DNA of 50,841 nt from Vibrio harveyi NBRC 15634 = ATCC 14126 = KCTC 12724 (GTDB lineage Bacteria; Pseudomonadota; Gammaproteobacteria; Enterobacterales; Vibrionaceae): positions 1 through 50,841 of the forward strand of contig NZ_BCUF01000043.1 in assembly GCF_001591145.1 (NCBI RefSeq). Direction: 5' to 3'. This document shows positions 44,154-50,841 of the stretch, in pieces. A program made the position numbers and the translations under genes. Positions within the stretch are counted from its first letter, which is position 1. Each line of letters begins with the position of its first letter. The notes below the pieces were generated by a model, which was given only the letters and a program-made list of their open reading frames with translations, was not told where the DNA came from and did not search any database.

Positions 44154-46213
44154 GGTCTTAATTTGGCAATCGTGGCAGAGAAATCAACAGCAGACACAAA
44201 TTTCGTGTCTTCTAATGGCAATTGACCATGTCTTAGCTGTTCAAGTTCCGCAATAATTTGGATGGCTTCGGAAAGAGTATAGTGGCTCTTAACTGTGGTG
44301 ACCTGCAAAGCAAGCCAATCTATCAGCTCAGATAATAACTGAGCCGTTGCCACTTCCCTCGTCACGCGAGTTTGCGCGTAAGATAACAGATCTGGTATCA
44401 AATTTTGTAAGTTTTGTTGACGCAATGGTGAAGGTACGCCCATGACCATCAAGGCTTTATCATTTCGAGCTTTTAGCTGAATGCCTAACTGAGCAAAATC
44501 TTGTTGGTAATCCTGCGCAAGTTGAACCAACTCCGGTTCCAATTTCACCGATAATGGTACCAGTAGTGGTTGCGCTTTTAATGCACCATCACTTGGTGTG
44601 AGTTGCCCTTTGGTTCGATAGAACTCAGCTCTTGGTAACGCAACCAAAGCCACACCACTGTCGCTGCTCATTAATACGTACTGCTCATCGACCACAGCTA
44701 AAGCTTTGCTCAGCGCCATCACTGGGGTTAAAGCTGTCTCTGCTTGATTAGTGATCGCAGCCGCACTGGTTTCGCTTCGAGGTTCAAAATCAGGTGTCTG
44801 TAGCAATTCATGATACGCACGCACCTCTTGTTTGCTTGGTGCTGGCTCAGCATGACGCTGTTCTTTGTGTGCACTCGGTTTAGGCGCAGGTTTTGATTCA
44901 ATCCAATCTGTTCTCTTGAACGAGTCCGCTACGCGCGCTTCTCGCACAGAGGAATCGCTTGGCATACGATCGCGAGGTTTCGTTTCGTAGTCTGAGCGCC
45001 CCGGATAGGCTGGGGTATTATCAATCGCTTGATACACGCGTTCTGGCACTGGGGAAGCGATATGCTCTGGAGCACCAGTTAGTTCTGGAGTGCTAGTTGC
45101 CTCAGGTGAACTTTCTGGTTCAGGGAGAGACGTCATTGCCTCAAGTGACTCTGCTGCCTCAACAGGATCTGCGTGGTGGAATGCAGATTCATTCACATGT
45201 GGTTTATCAATCACTGAACTTTGCGCAAGGGCATCTGCCAACGCTTGATAGATGAAATCATGCACCAGACGTGCTTGATGGAAACGCACTTCATGCTTTG
45301 CAGGGTGCACGTTAACATCCACTTGGTGCGGATCGAGCTCAATAAACAATACATATGCCGCGAATTGATCAGGTTTGAGGCTGGTTTCGTAACTTTGACG
45401 AATCGCGTGATTGATCAATTTGTCACGCATCATGCGGCCATTCACGTAGCAATACTGTAGATCACTTTGCTGCCTAGCCCCTTCTGGCGTTGTAATCCAA
45501 CCATGAAGCTTGAGCCCTTGATGTTCCAGTTCGATGCGCAGCATATTACGCACAAAAGCATTACCACATACCGCTGCAATGCGTTTTTCTGTTTGAAGCT
45601 GATTTTTTGCCGCGCGGTATTGGCGAATCATTTTGCCGTTGTGGCGAACATTGATAGTGACATCAAAGCGACTTAACGCAATACGCTTTAGCAGCTCATC
45701 GATGTGAGCAAATTCGGTTTTTTCCGTGCGGAGGAATTTACGGCGCGCAGGCGTATTAAAGAACAGGTCTAAGACTTCAACTGAGGTACCAATTGGATGC
45801 GCCGTCGGTTGGAGTTTGACCTTCATGTCACGCCCTTCAGAATAGGCACTCCACGCTTGTTCCTGTGCGGCTGGACGAGAAGTCATGGTCAAGCGCGACA
45901 CCGAGCTAATACTCGCTAACGCCTCACCGCGGAACCCCAAACTCATGATGGCTTCGAGATCGTCCAATGTATGGATCTTAGACGTAGCATGGCGACTTAG
46001 CGCCAAACCTAACTCATCTTTCACAATCCCTTTGCCGTTATCGCGCACACGAATTAGCTTAGCGCCACCTTTCTCGATATCAATATCGATACGGGTTGCA
46101 CCAGAGTCGAGACTGTTTTCTACCAGTTCTTTCACGGCAGAGGCAGGTCTTTCAACTACCTCCCCTGCCGCGATTTGGTTTGCCAATCGTGCTGGCAAAA
46201 TCTTAATGGTCAT
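44150..46213 (-). CDS. mutL: DNA mismatch repair protein MutL
   Basis: Dimeric GHKL ATPase linking MutS mismatch recognition to MutH incision and UvrD unwinding. It is 687 aa, longer than E. coli MutL (615), the extra length being in the disordered linker. The N-terminal ATPase domain (1-330) has VKELVENSLDSGAT, DNGKGI and GFRGEALASISSV. The linker (about 335-490) is rich in Pro, Ser, Glu and Ala. The C-terminal dimer domain (about 495-687) lacks the DQHAxxExxE endonuclease motif, as expected in a MutH species. Confidence 0.97.
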   Translation of the reverse strand: MTIKILPARLANQIAAGEVVERPASAVKELVENSLDSGATRIDIDIEKGGAKLIRVRDNGKGIVKDELGLALSRHATSKIHTLDDLEAIMSLGFRGEALASISSVSRLTMTSRPAAQEQAWSAYSEGRDMKVKLQPTAHPIGTSVEVLDLFFNTPARRKFLRTEKTEFAHIDELLKRIALSRFDVTINVRHNGKMIRQYRAAKNQLQTEKRIAAVCGNAFVRNMLRIELEHQGLKLHGWITTPEGARQQSDLQYCYVNGRMMRDKLINHAIRQSYETSLKPDQFAAYVLFIELDPHQVDVNVHPAKHEVRFHQARLVHDFIYQALADALAQSSVIDKPHVNESAFHHADPVEAAESLEAMTSLPEPESSPEATSTPELTGAPEHIASPVPERVYQAIDNTPAYPGRSDYETKPRDRMPSDSSVREARVADSFKRTDWIESKPAPKPSAHKEQRHAEPAPSKQEVRAYHELLQTPDFEPRSETSAAAITNQAETALTPVMALSKALAVVDEQYVLMSSDSGVALVALPRAEFYRTKGQLTPSDGALKAQPLLVPLSVKLEPELVQLAQDYQQDFAQLGIQLKARNDKALMVMGVPSPLRQQNLQNLIPDLLSYAQTRVTREVATAQLLSELIDWLALQVTTVKSHYTLSEAIQIIAELEQLRHGQLPLEDTKFVSAVDFSATIAKLRP

Positions 46214-46231
46214 GATGAGTTATCAGTTCAC

Positions 46232-47962
46232 TTACTTGTTTGGAATAATCAGTACCTGCCCGACGGCAAGCTCATCAGAGCGCAAGTTGTTCGCTTTGCG
46301 AATGCTAGAGACACTGACACCATATTTCGACGCAATCTTGCCTAGGTATTCTCCACGAGCAACCTTGTGTTTGCGAATTGGTTTGTCTTTCACCGCAACG
46401 GTGATCTTCAACTTCTGACCGACCCAAAGCGTATCTGATTTTAAATTATTTTCACGGCGGATATCAGCAATCCTCACTTTGTAGTGACTTGCGATCTTAC
46501 CGAGGAACTCGCCAGATTTAACAGTGTGCGTAATTGTCTCAGTTTCTACCGTGTTAGGTTTATTCGGGATGGATACTGAAACGGCACCTGTACCCGGGAT
46601 TTTCAGCTTCTGACCGACGGCTAAACCGCTTGATTTGAGTTTGTTCGCACTCATGATCGCTTTGGTCGACGAGCCATATTTCTGTGCAATCACAGAAAGC
46701 GATTCACCACGCTTCACGGTATGCACAACAGGTTTCGCAGAAGACGAGAACACCGTGCCTTCTGGTGGATTATCTTTCAAGTACTGTACGACAGCTTTAG
46801 TAATCGCACGCGCTAGCTTATCTTGGTGAGAGCGTTGGAATAGTAACTTCTCTTCCGTTGGGTTCGAGATAAAGCCCGTTTCAACCAAAACAGAAGGAAT
46901 CTGCGGAGAACGCAAAACTGCCAAGCTGGTATTGATTGGTTTCGAGTTATGCAGGCGAGCAACTTTGCCCATCTCACCTAAAATGTTTGTCGCTAACTTA
47001 TAACCTTCTTTTTGCGAATGACTGAACTGAAGATCTAACAAAGTTTGGTTGACGTTACGGTCATTTGAATTGCTCACAAATGCCGTTCCAGAGCCACCAA
47101 GTAGCTCAGATTGTTTCTCGTGATTCTCTACCCAACGTGCAATTTCGGTATTGGCACGACGAGTATTTAACACGAACACCGAACCACCACGAGGTTTAGG
47201 AGAGGTAAACGCATCGGCGTGAATCGAAATTAATAAGTGTGCGTCATGTTCACGAGCAATCGCAACACGGCGATTCAAGTTGACGAAGTAGTCACCAGTA
47301 CGAGTCATGCGAGTTTTGATGCCAGGTACTGCATTTAGCTGGGCTGAAAGCTTACGAGAGATGCTCAATACCGCGTCTTTTTCATACTTTCGACGTGATG
47401 GACCAATTGAACCAGGATCTTCACCACCGTGGCCTGGGTCGATCACGATCAGAATCTCTTGTGCACGTTGGACCGTACTCATGTCTTTGCTTGGTTTTGC
47501 CGGTTTGCTCGGCTTAGAAGTATTACTCGCCGCCGCTGATGTTTTCGCCCCATGTGGCAAATCAATCACCAAACGATGACCATACTGACCACCTGGCGTT
47601 GGTTTTAGCGTAAACAGTTCAGCTTTGACGCTCTTCTTCAACTCAAAAACCAAACGGTATGTGCTTTTGTTTGGCGGAGAGCTTTTACGAACACGCTTCA
47701 ACACAGGACTGTCCGTTACCGTAACAGGCAACTTAGCTTGCATAGACGTGTTTTTAATATCCACGACCAAGCGATCCGGTCCAGATAAAGAGAAATAGGA
47801 ATAGTCAGCTTCCGCGCTTAAATCGATGACAACACGAGTCTCATCTGGTGAAGGCCAAACTCGGAAACTTTTAACGACGTTAGCAAATGCTAAATTGGGG
47901 ATGATAAGGAGAAAAGTGGCGACAAATGCCGCCACTACTCTAAATTTTGAAAGACTCAACAT
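46232..47962 (-). CDS. amiB: N-acetylmuramoyl-L-alanine amidase AmiB
   Basis: Periplasmic zinc amidase that splits septal peptidoglycan for daughter-cell separation, activated by EnvC/NlpD-type proteins. It is 576 aa: signal peptide (1-27), AMIN domain (about 30-135), Amidase_3 domain (about 172-395) with zinc His178 and Glu193-region motif IDPGHGGEDPGS, and three LysM repeats (about 418-463, 484-528, 530-575) that bind peptidoglycan. E. coli AmiB lacks LysM; three are common in vibrios. It overlaps tsaE by 7 bp. Confidence 0.96.
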   Translation of the reverse strand: MLSLSKFRVVAAFVATFLLIIPNLAFANVVKSFRVWPSPDETRVVIDLSAEADYSYFSLSGPDRLVVDIKNTSMQAKLPVTVTDSPVLKRVRKSSPPNKSTYRLVFELKKSVKAELFTLKPTPGGQYGHRLVIDLPHGAKTSAAASNTSKPSKPAKPSKDMSTVQRAQEILIVIDPGHGGEDPGSIGPSRRKYEKDAVLSISRKLSAQLNAVPGIKTRMTRTGDYFVNLNRRVAIAREHDAHLLISIHADAFTSPKPRGGSVFVLNTRRANTEIARWVENHEKQSELLGGSGTAFVSNSNDRNVNQTLLDLQFSHSQKEGYKLATNILGEMGKVARLHNSKPINTSLAVLRSPQIPSVLVETGFISNPTEEKLLFQRSHQDKLARAITKAVVQYLKDNPPEGTVFSSSAKPVVHTVKRGESLSVIAQKYGSSTKAIMSANKLKSSGLAVGQKLKIPGTGAVSVSIPNKPNTVETETITHTVKSGEFLGKIASHYKVRIADIRRENNLKSDTLWVGQKLKITVAVKDKPIRKHKVARGEYLGKIASKYGVSVSSIRKANNLRSDELAVGQVLIIPNK

Positions 47963-48420
47963 AGCTCCAATCGACTGAGTAACTGCACACCATATTCATT
48001 ATTTGCCGTAAGTTCGGCTACGCGCTGCTCGCCTTGGTAGCGAATATCCACATCAAGATCCGGTTGTGGCAGCATTCCTTGCCCTTTTTCTGGCCATTCA
48101 ACCAAACAAATCGCATCATCCGTGAAGTAATCGCGAATCCCCATGAATTCTAACTCTTCAGGATCTGCCAGTCGGTATAGATCAAAGTGGTAAACTTGCC
48201 ACTTATCCAGCTGATAAGGTTCAACCAAAGTATAGGTCGGGCTTTTTACGTTTCCTTGATGGCCAAGAGCACGGACAAAACCACGACTAAAGGTTGTTTT
48301 ACCCGCACCCAGATCGCCATGCAGATAAATAGTGGTTTGTTGGGAACAAAGTTGAGCCAACGCGGTACCTAGTGCTACCGTTTCATGCTCACCTTTCAGG
48401 TTAAATTGTTTCGTGCTCAT
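47956..48420 (-). CDS. tsaE: tRNA t6A biosynthesis ATPase TsaE
   Basis: ATPase of the TsaB-TsaD-TsaE complex that makes threonylcarbamoyl-A37 in ANN-decoding tRNAs. It is 154 aa with Walker A GDLGAGKTT at residues 35-43 and the conserved SPTYTLVEPY and FDLYRLADPEELEFMG. It is the first gene of tsaE-amiB-mutL-miaA. In E. coli nnr (yjeF) precedes tsaE; it is absent here. Confidence 0.96.
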   Translation of the reverse strand: MSTKQFNLKGEHETVALGTALAQLCSQQTTIYLHGDLGAGKTTFSRGFVRALGHQGNVKSPTYTLVEPYQLDKWQVYHFDLYRLADPEELEFMGIRDYFTDDAICLVEWPEKGQGMLPQPDLDVDIRYQGEQRVAELTANNEYGVQLLSRLELC

Positions 48421-48673
48421 TGATGTTTCTCTAACTAATGATCGTTGACTATATAAAAATCAAAAGAACAGGAATAGTAAACTGTGTTGGTTTTGAGAGA
48501 CAAGCTTTCAAATGTCATATGTGCGAAAAAAGTAGCCAATAAGGCAAAACCTAATTACCTGATTCTATTGAATGCATAAACAAAATTGCTCATGCCTGCG
48601 TCAACTTTTGATGACTTTGTTTCAAAATCTATTTCCCGGCTTTATGTCTAGACTTTCTGGTAGCACCAATTCA

Positions 48674-48693
48674 TAAGATCCGGTAAGATCCGC
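48674..48693 (+). repeat. Tandem 10-bp direct repeat before queG
   Basis: TAAGATCCGG is followed at once by TAAGATCCGC, about 25 bp before the queG start, in the 297-bp gap between tsaE and queG. The gap otherwise shows AT-rich promoter-like sequence and no gene. Confidence 0.5.
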
Positions 48694-48717
48694 CCCCCTT
48701 TATCTCGGTGATAAAAC

Positions 48718-49845
48718 ATGAACTTCGAACAACTCGCTCAACAAATCAAAATTTGGGGTAAAGAGATCGGCTTTCAGAAAGTCGGTATCTGCGATGTTGA
48801 TCTTAGTGAACATGAAGCGGCTCTGCAAAAATGGCTTGATCAAGGCTACCACGGTTCAATGGACTGGATGGCTCGTCACGGCATGATGCGCGCCAGACCA
48901 AATGAACTTTTGCCGGGAACCGTGCGAGTGATTAGCGTACGTATGGATTACTTGCCACCAGAAGCAAAGTTTGCTTCCAATCTGGCAAACAAAAACCACG
49001 CTTATATCAGCCGTTACGCGCTCGGGCGTGACTATCACAAATTGGTGAGAAAACAGCTTAATAAACTTGGCAAACTTATTGAGCAAGAAGTCGGACAATT
49101 TGGCTATCGCCCTTTTGTCGACTCAGCCCCGATCCTTGAACGTCCATTGGCGCAAAAAGCCGGATTAGGCTGGACTGGCAAACACTCTCTGATTTTGGAT
49201 AAAGATTGCGGCTCTTGGTTTTTCCTTGGTGAGCTGCTTATCGACTTACCTTTGCCTGTTGATGAACCAAGCGTTGATCAATGTGACAAATGTAAAGCTT
49301 GCATCACATCTTGTCCGACACAAGCGATTGTCGATGAAAAAGTCGTGGATGCGAGACGCTGTATCTCATATCTCACGATTGAGTTTGATGGTGTGATCCC
49401 AGAAGAGTTCCGCAAACCGATGGGAAACCGTATCTATGGATGCGACGATTGCCAATTAGTTTGCCCTTGGAATCGATATGCAGAAATCACTGAGCAAGAG
49501 GATTTTCATCGCCGCGAGAGTTTTGAAGACCCAGATCTCGTTACCATGTTCAATTGGGATGAGGCAACCTTCCTAAAACAAATGGAAGGGTCAGCAATTC
49601 GTAGAATTGGACACCTGCAATGGCTACGTAATATTTCTGTCGCACTTGGCAATGCAGAATACAGCCAAAGAACAATTGATGCCCTAGAAGCAAGACGCGG
49701 TGAAAGTGAACTGCTCGATGAACACATTGAATGGGCTCTTGCACAACAATTCAACCAACTTCCAGCAAATAAATCGGATTCTATTGAGACCAAGAAAAAG
49801 CGTTTAATCAGAATCGTAGAAAAAGGACTTCCAAGAGACGCATAA
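48718..49845 (+). CDS. queG: Epoxyqueuosine reductase QueG
   Basis: Cobalamin- and iron-sulfur-dependent enzyme that reduces epoxyqueuosine to queuosine at the wobble position of GUN tRNAs. It is 375 aa. Two ferredoxin-type cluster sites are visible (CDKCKACITSCPTQAI, about 191-206; GCDDCQLVCPWN, about 240-251), followed by a C-terminal HEAT-like region. GGTGA lies 6 nt before the ATG. It is divergent from tsaE and faces the tRNA genes. Confidence 0.96.
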   Translation: MNFEQLAQQIKIWGKEIGFQKVGICDVDLSEHEAALQKWLDQGYHGSMDWMARHGMMRARPNELLPGTVRVISVRMDYLPPEAKFASNLANKNHAYISRYALGRDYHKLVRKQLNKLGKLIEQEVGQFGYRPFVDSAPILERPLAQKAGLGWTGKHSLILDKDCGSWFFLGELLIDLPLPVDEPSVDQCDKCKACITSCPTQAIVDEKVVDARRCISYLTIEFDGVIPEEFRKPMGNRIYGCDDCQLVCPWNRYAEITEQEDFHRRESFEDPDLVTMFNWDEATFLKQMEGSAIRRIGHLQWLRNISVALGNAEYSQRTIDALEARRGESELLDEHIEWALAQQFNQLPANKSDSIETKKKRLIRIVEKGLPRDA

Positions 49846-49919
49846 TGCGTAGCTCATATGCAAGAGATTGAAAACTCTTTTTGCACGATCAATTCATGAC
49901 CTTGTTCTCAATTCTGTAA

Positions 49920-49928
49920 TGTGGAAAA
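49920..49928 (-). promoter_or_regulatory. DnaA box
   Basis: TTTTCCACA on the minus strand fits TTWTNCACA. Confidence 0.55.
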
Positions 49929-50174
49929 AAATTATAGAGTCGAAGGAATTCGGGGAAGATAAAAAAGTTAAACACAACCTGAAGAAATGACTAGGATCAA
50001 AAAAACACAAATTAATGATCCTAATTTAACGCATCCGATCCGCAATAAAAGCAAGTTTTACTATACAAAACAAGCATTTACGCAGTTACAGAAAACTTTT
50101 ATTGTGCCCTAACAAAGAAAAGATCTTTCTTTACAGTCCTTCAAATTGAAGCTGAGAACACTTTATCAACCAAC

Positions 50175-50202
50175 TTATCCACAGAATGACATATGTGGAT
50201 AA
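50175..50202. promoter_or_regulatory. Two perfect DnaA boxes in inverted orientation
   Basis: TTATCCACA (50175-50183, plus) and its exact complement TGTGGATAA (50194-50202) are separated by 10 bp. Both are full matches to the high-affinity DnaA box TTATNCACA. As RNA the pair could also form a 9-bp hairpin. Confidence 0.8.
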
Positions 50203-50373
50203 CTCTGTTAATTAAAGAGCAGAAAGGGGCCCGAACACCAGATTATTCGCTGTTCAGACAAGTCGTCTCATGTTTAAAACACAAACGAAATCGTCCGACA
50301 TCGAGTGATGCGGATTAAATATTGTTTTTCAGGGGTTCATGCTTCGCAGCATTATGAAAAGAGCGATGTGAAT

Positions 50374-50450
<77 letters not shown>

Positions 50451-50483
50451 TCCGTGTATCACTGCTTTTGCAGTAATAAGAAT

Positions 50484-50573
50484 TGGAGCGACACACGAGG
50501 TTGCCCTATCTATAACAGAAAGGCGTGACCTCAACCTTGACAAGTTTTTGCTCTATAAACGAGCGAGTGTCGC
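50484..50573 (-). pseudogene. Degenerate tRNA-Gly-like unit 1
   Basis: A 90-nt unit retaining the intact acceptor stem (GCGACAC/GTGTCGC), CCA, the variable arm and the 3' T-stem half of the tRNA-Gly at 50731. The D-loop lacks the GG pair, the anticodon stem is broken, the anticodon reads GTC, and the T-loop TTCGAAC is replaced by a longer insert with its own small hairpin. It cannot fold as a normal tRNA. Confidence 0.85.
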
Positions 50574-50607
50574 AATTCATTGTTAAGCACAATGAAAGCT
50601 ATAAAGC
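50574..50607. repeat. 34-nt spacer repeat with hairpin
   Basis: Spacer between units 1 and 2; TTCATTGT and ACAATGAA form a perfect 8-bp stem with a 5-nt loop. Near-identical copies lie at 50697-50730 and, partly diverged, at 50807-50841. Confidence 0.8.
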
Positions 50608-50696
50608 TGGAGCGACACACGAGGTTCCCTATTCATAATAGAAAGGCGTGACCTCAACCTTGGCAAGTTTTTACTCTATAAACGAGCGAGTGTCGC
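50608..50696 (-). pseudogene. Degenerate tRNA-Gly-like unit 2
   Basis: An 89-nt unit almost identical to unit 1, with the same D-loop, anticodon-stem and T-arm changes, but with the GCC anticodon kept. The T-arm insert contains CTATT-ATG-AATAG, which folds; unit 1 has CTGT/ATAG at that place, preserving pairing through a G-U pair. Repeat period with its neighbours is 123-124 bp. Confidence 0.85.
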
Positions 50697-50730
50697 AATT
50701 CACTGTTAAGCACAATGAAAGCTATAAAGC
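50697..50730. repeat. 34-nt spacer repeat
   Basis: Same as the spacer at 50574-50607 with one base change that weakens the stem (C-A mismatch). Confidence 0.8.
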
Positions 50731-50806
50731 TGGAGCGACACACGAGGTTCGAACTCGTGACCTCAACCTTGGCAAGGTTGCGCTCTACCAACTGAGCTAG
50801 TGTCGC
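50731..50806 (-). tRNA. tRNA-Gly (GCC)
   Basis: A 76-nt gene including CCA. The acceptor stem is GCGACAC/GTGTCGC, the D-loop AGTTGGTA is normal, the anticodon loop is TTGCCAA (anticodon GCC) and the T-loop is TTCGAAC. Every stem pairs. It decodes GGC and GGU. The following 35 nt (50807-50841) repeat the spacer seen between the degenerate units, so the array probably continues to the right. Confidence 0.97.
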
Positions 50807-50841
50807 AATGTCACTGTTAAGCACAATGAGGGCTATCAAAT

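Larger units (their letters stand above)
49846..50373. other. AT-rich 528-bp gap with DnaA boxes (possible datA-like locus)
   Basis: No gene was seen between queG and tRNA-fMet. The stretch holds three sequences fitting the DnaA box TTWTNCACA: 49920-49928 (minus), 50175-50183 (plus) and 50194-50202 (minus). Two 8-of-9 matches lie at 49879-49887 and 49968-49976. A perfect 8-bp inverted repeat with 16-nt loop lies at 49992-50023 (TAGGATCA arms). A hairpin with a GCGA loop lies at 50339-50352, downstream of tRNA-fMet on its strand. No clear queG or tRNA terminator was found. Confidence 0.6.

Noticed and set aside
50484..50806. Periodic repeats resembling a CRISPR array
   Set aside because: Only three units, the repeat is tRNA-derived, spacers are themselves repeated, and no cas genes are present.

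Overview
The window is core chromosome of a marine gammaproteobacterium, almost certainly a Vibrio. The evidence is MotX (a Na+-driven polar flagellar motor component), a CRP that I recall as nearly identical to that of V. cholerae, an Xds-type secreted nuclease with a GlyGly-CTERM tail, the SlyD/KefB/YheS/YheT/PrkB/Crp gene order, and the nsrR-rnr-rlmB, purA, hfl, hfq, miaA, mutL, amiB, tsaE order. Gene content and order fit the Harveyi clade best (V. parahaemolyticus, V. alginolyticus, V. campbellii), but sequence inspection cannot fix the species. No insertion sequence, prophage, integron or CRISPR array was seen.

Layout. (1) 1-5413, minus strand: str operon (rpsL-rpsG-fusA) behind a near-consensus promoter, then the tRNA 2-thiouridylation genes tusDCB with the regulator yheO. 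(2) 5414-17855: the region that in E. coli lies between fkpA and crp. It holds fkpA, a WD40-repeat lipoprotein joined to slyX, an isoaspartyl peptidase, slyD, kefG-kefB-yheV, yheS, a TIGR02444 gene, yheT, yheU, prkB and crp. (3) 17977-23807, minus: arginine succinyltransferase genes (argD/astC, astA, astD, a DUF1338 gene) and pabA. (4) 23997-28265, minus: a porin gene 21 bp upstream of an extracellular nuclease gene, behind a perfect CRP site. (5) 28890-31177: an unknown small lipoprotein, trpS and gph. (6) 31303-37190: rlmB, rnr and nsrR, divergent hmp with two tandem NsrR boxes, and motX behind a near-perfect sigma-28 promoter. (7) 37421-48420: purA, a DUF2065 gene, hflC-hflK-hflX-hfq and miaA-mutL-amiB-tsaE. 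(8) 48718-50841: queG, a 528-bp AT-rich gap with DnaA boxes, tRNA-fMet, two degenerate tRNA-Gly-like units and an intact tRNA-Gly(GCC).

The window is mostly housekeeping: translation, tRNA modification, protein folding, K+ efflux, arginine catabolism, nitric oxide defence, purine synthesis, membrane proteolysis control, mismatch repair and cell separation. The most unusual parts lie between genes. At the right end, the gap between queG and the tRNA genes holds three consensus DnaA boxes in the position where E. coli, as I recall, has its DnaA-titrating locus datA beside glyVXY. The tRNA-Gly array beside it has two ~90-nt units that keep the acceptor stem and CCA but replace the T-loop with a small hairpin. 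Other points of interest are the CRP-linked porin/nuclease pair, a branched hairpin upstream of the DUF1338 gene, paired palindromes upstream of the motX promoter, hairpins between rpsG and fusA, a possible 45-aa protein antisense to the end of pabA, and a gph/rlmB junction that looks like a rearrangement point.
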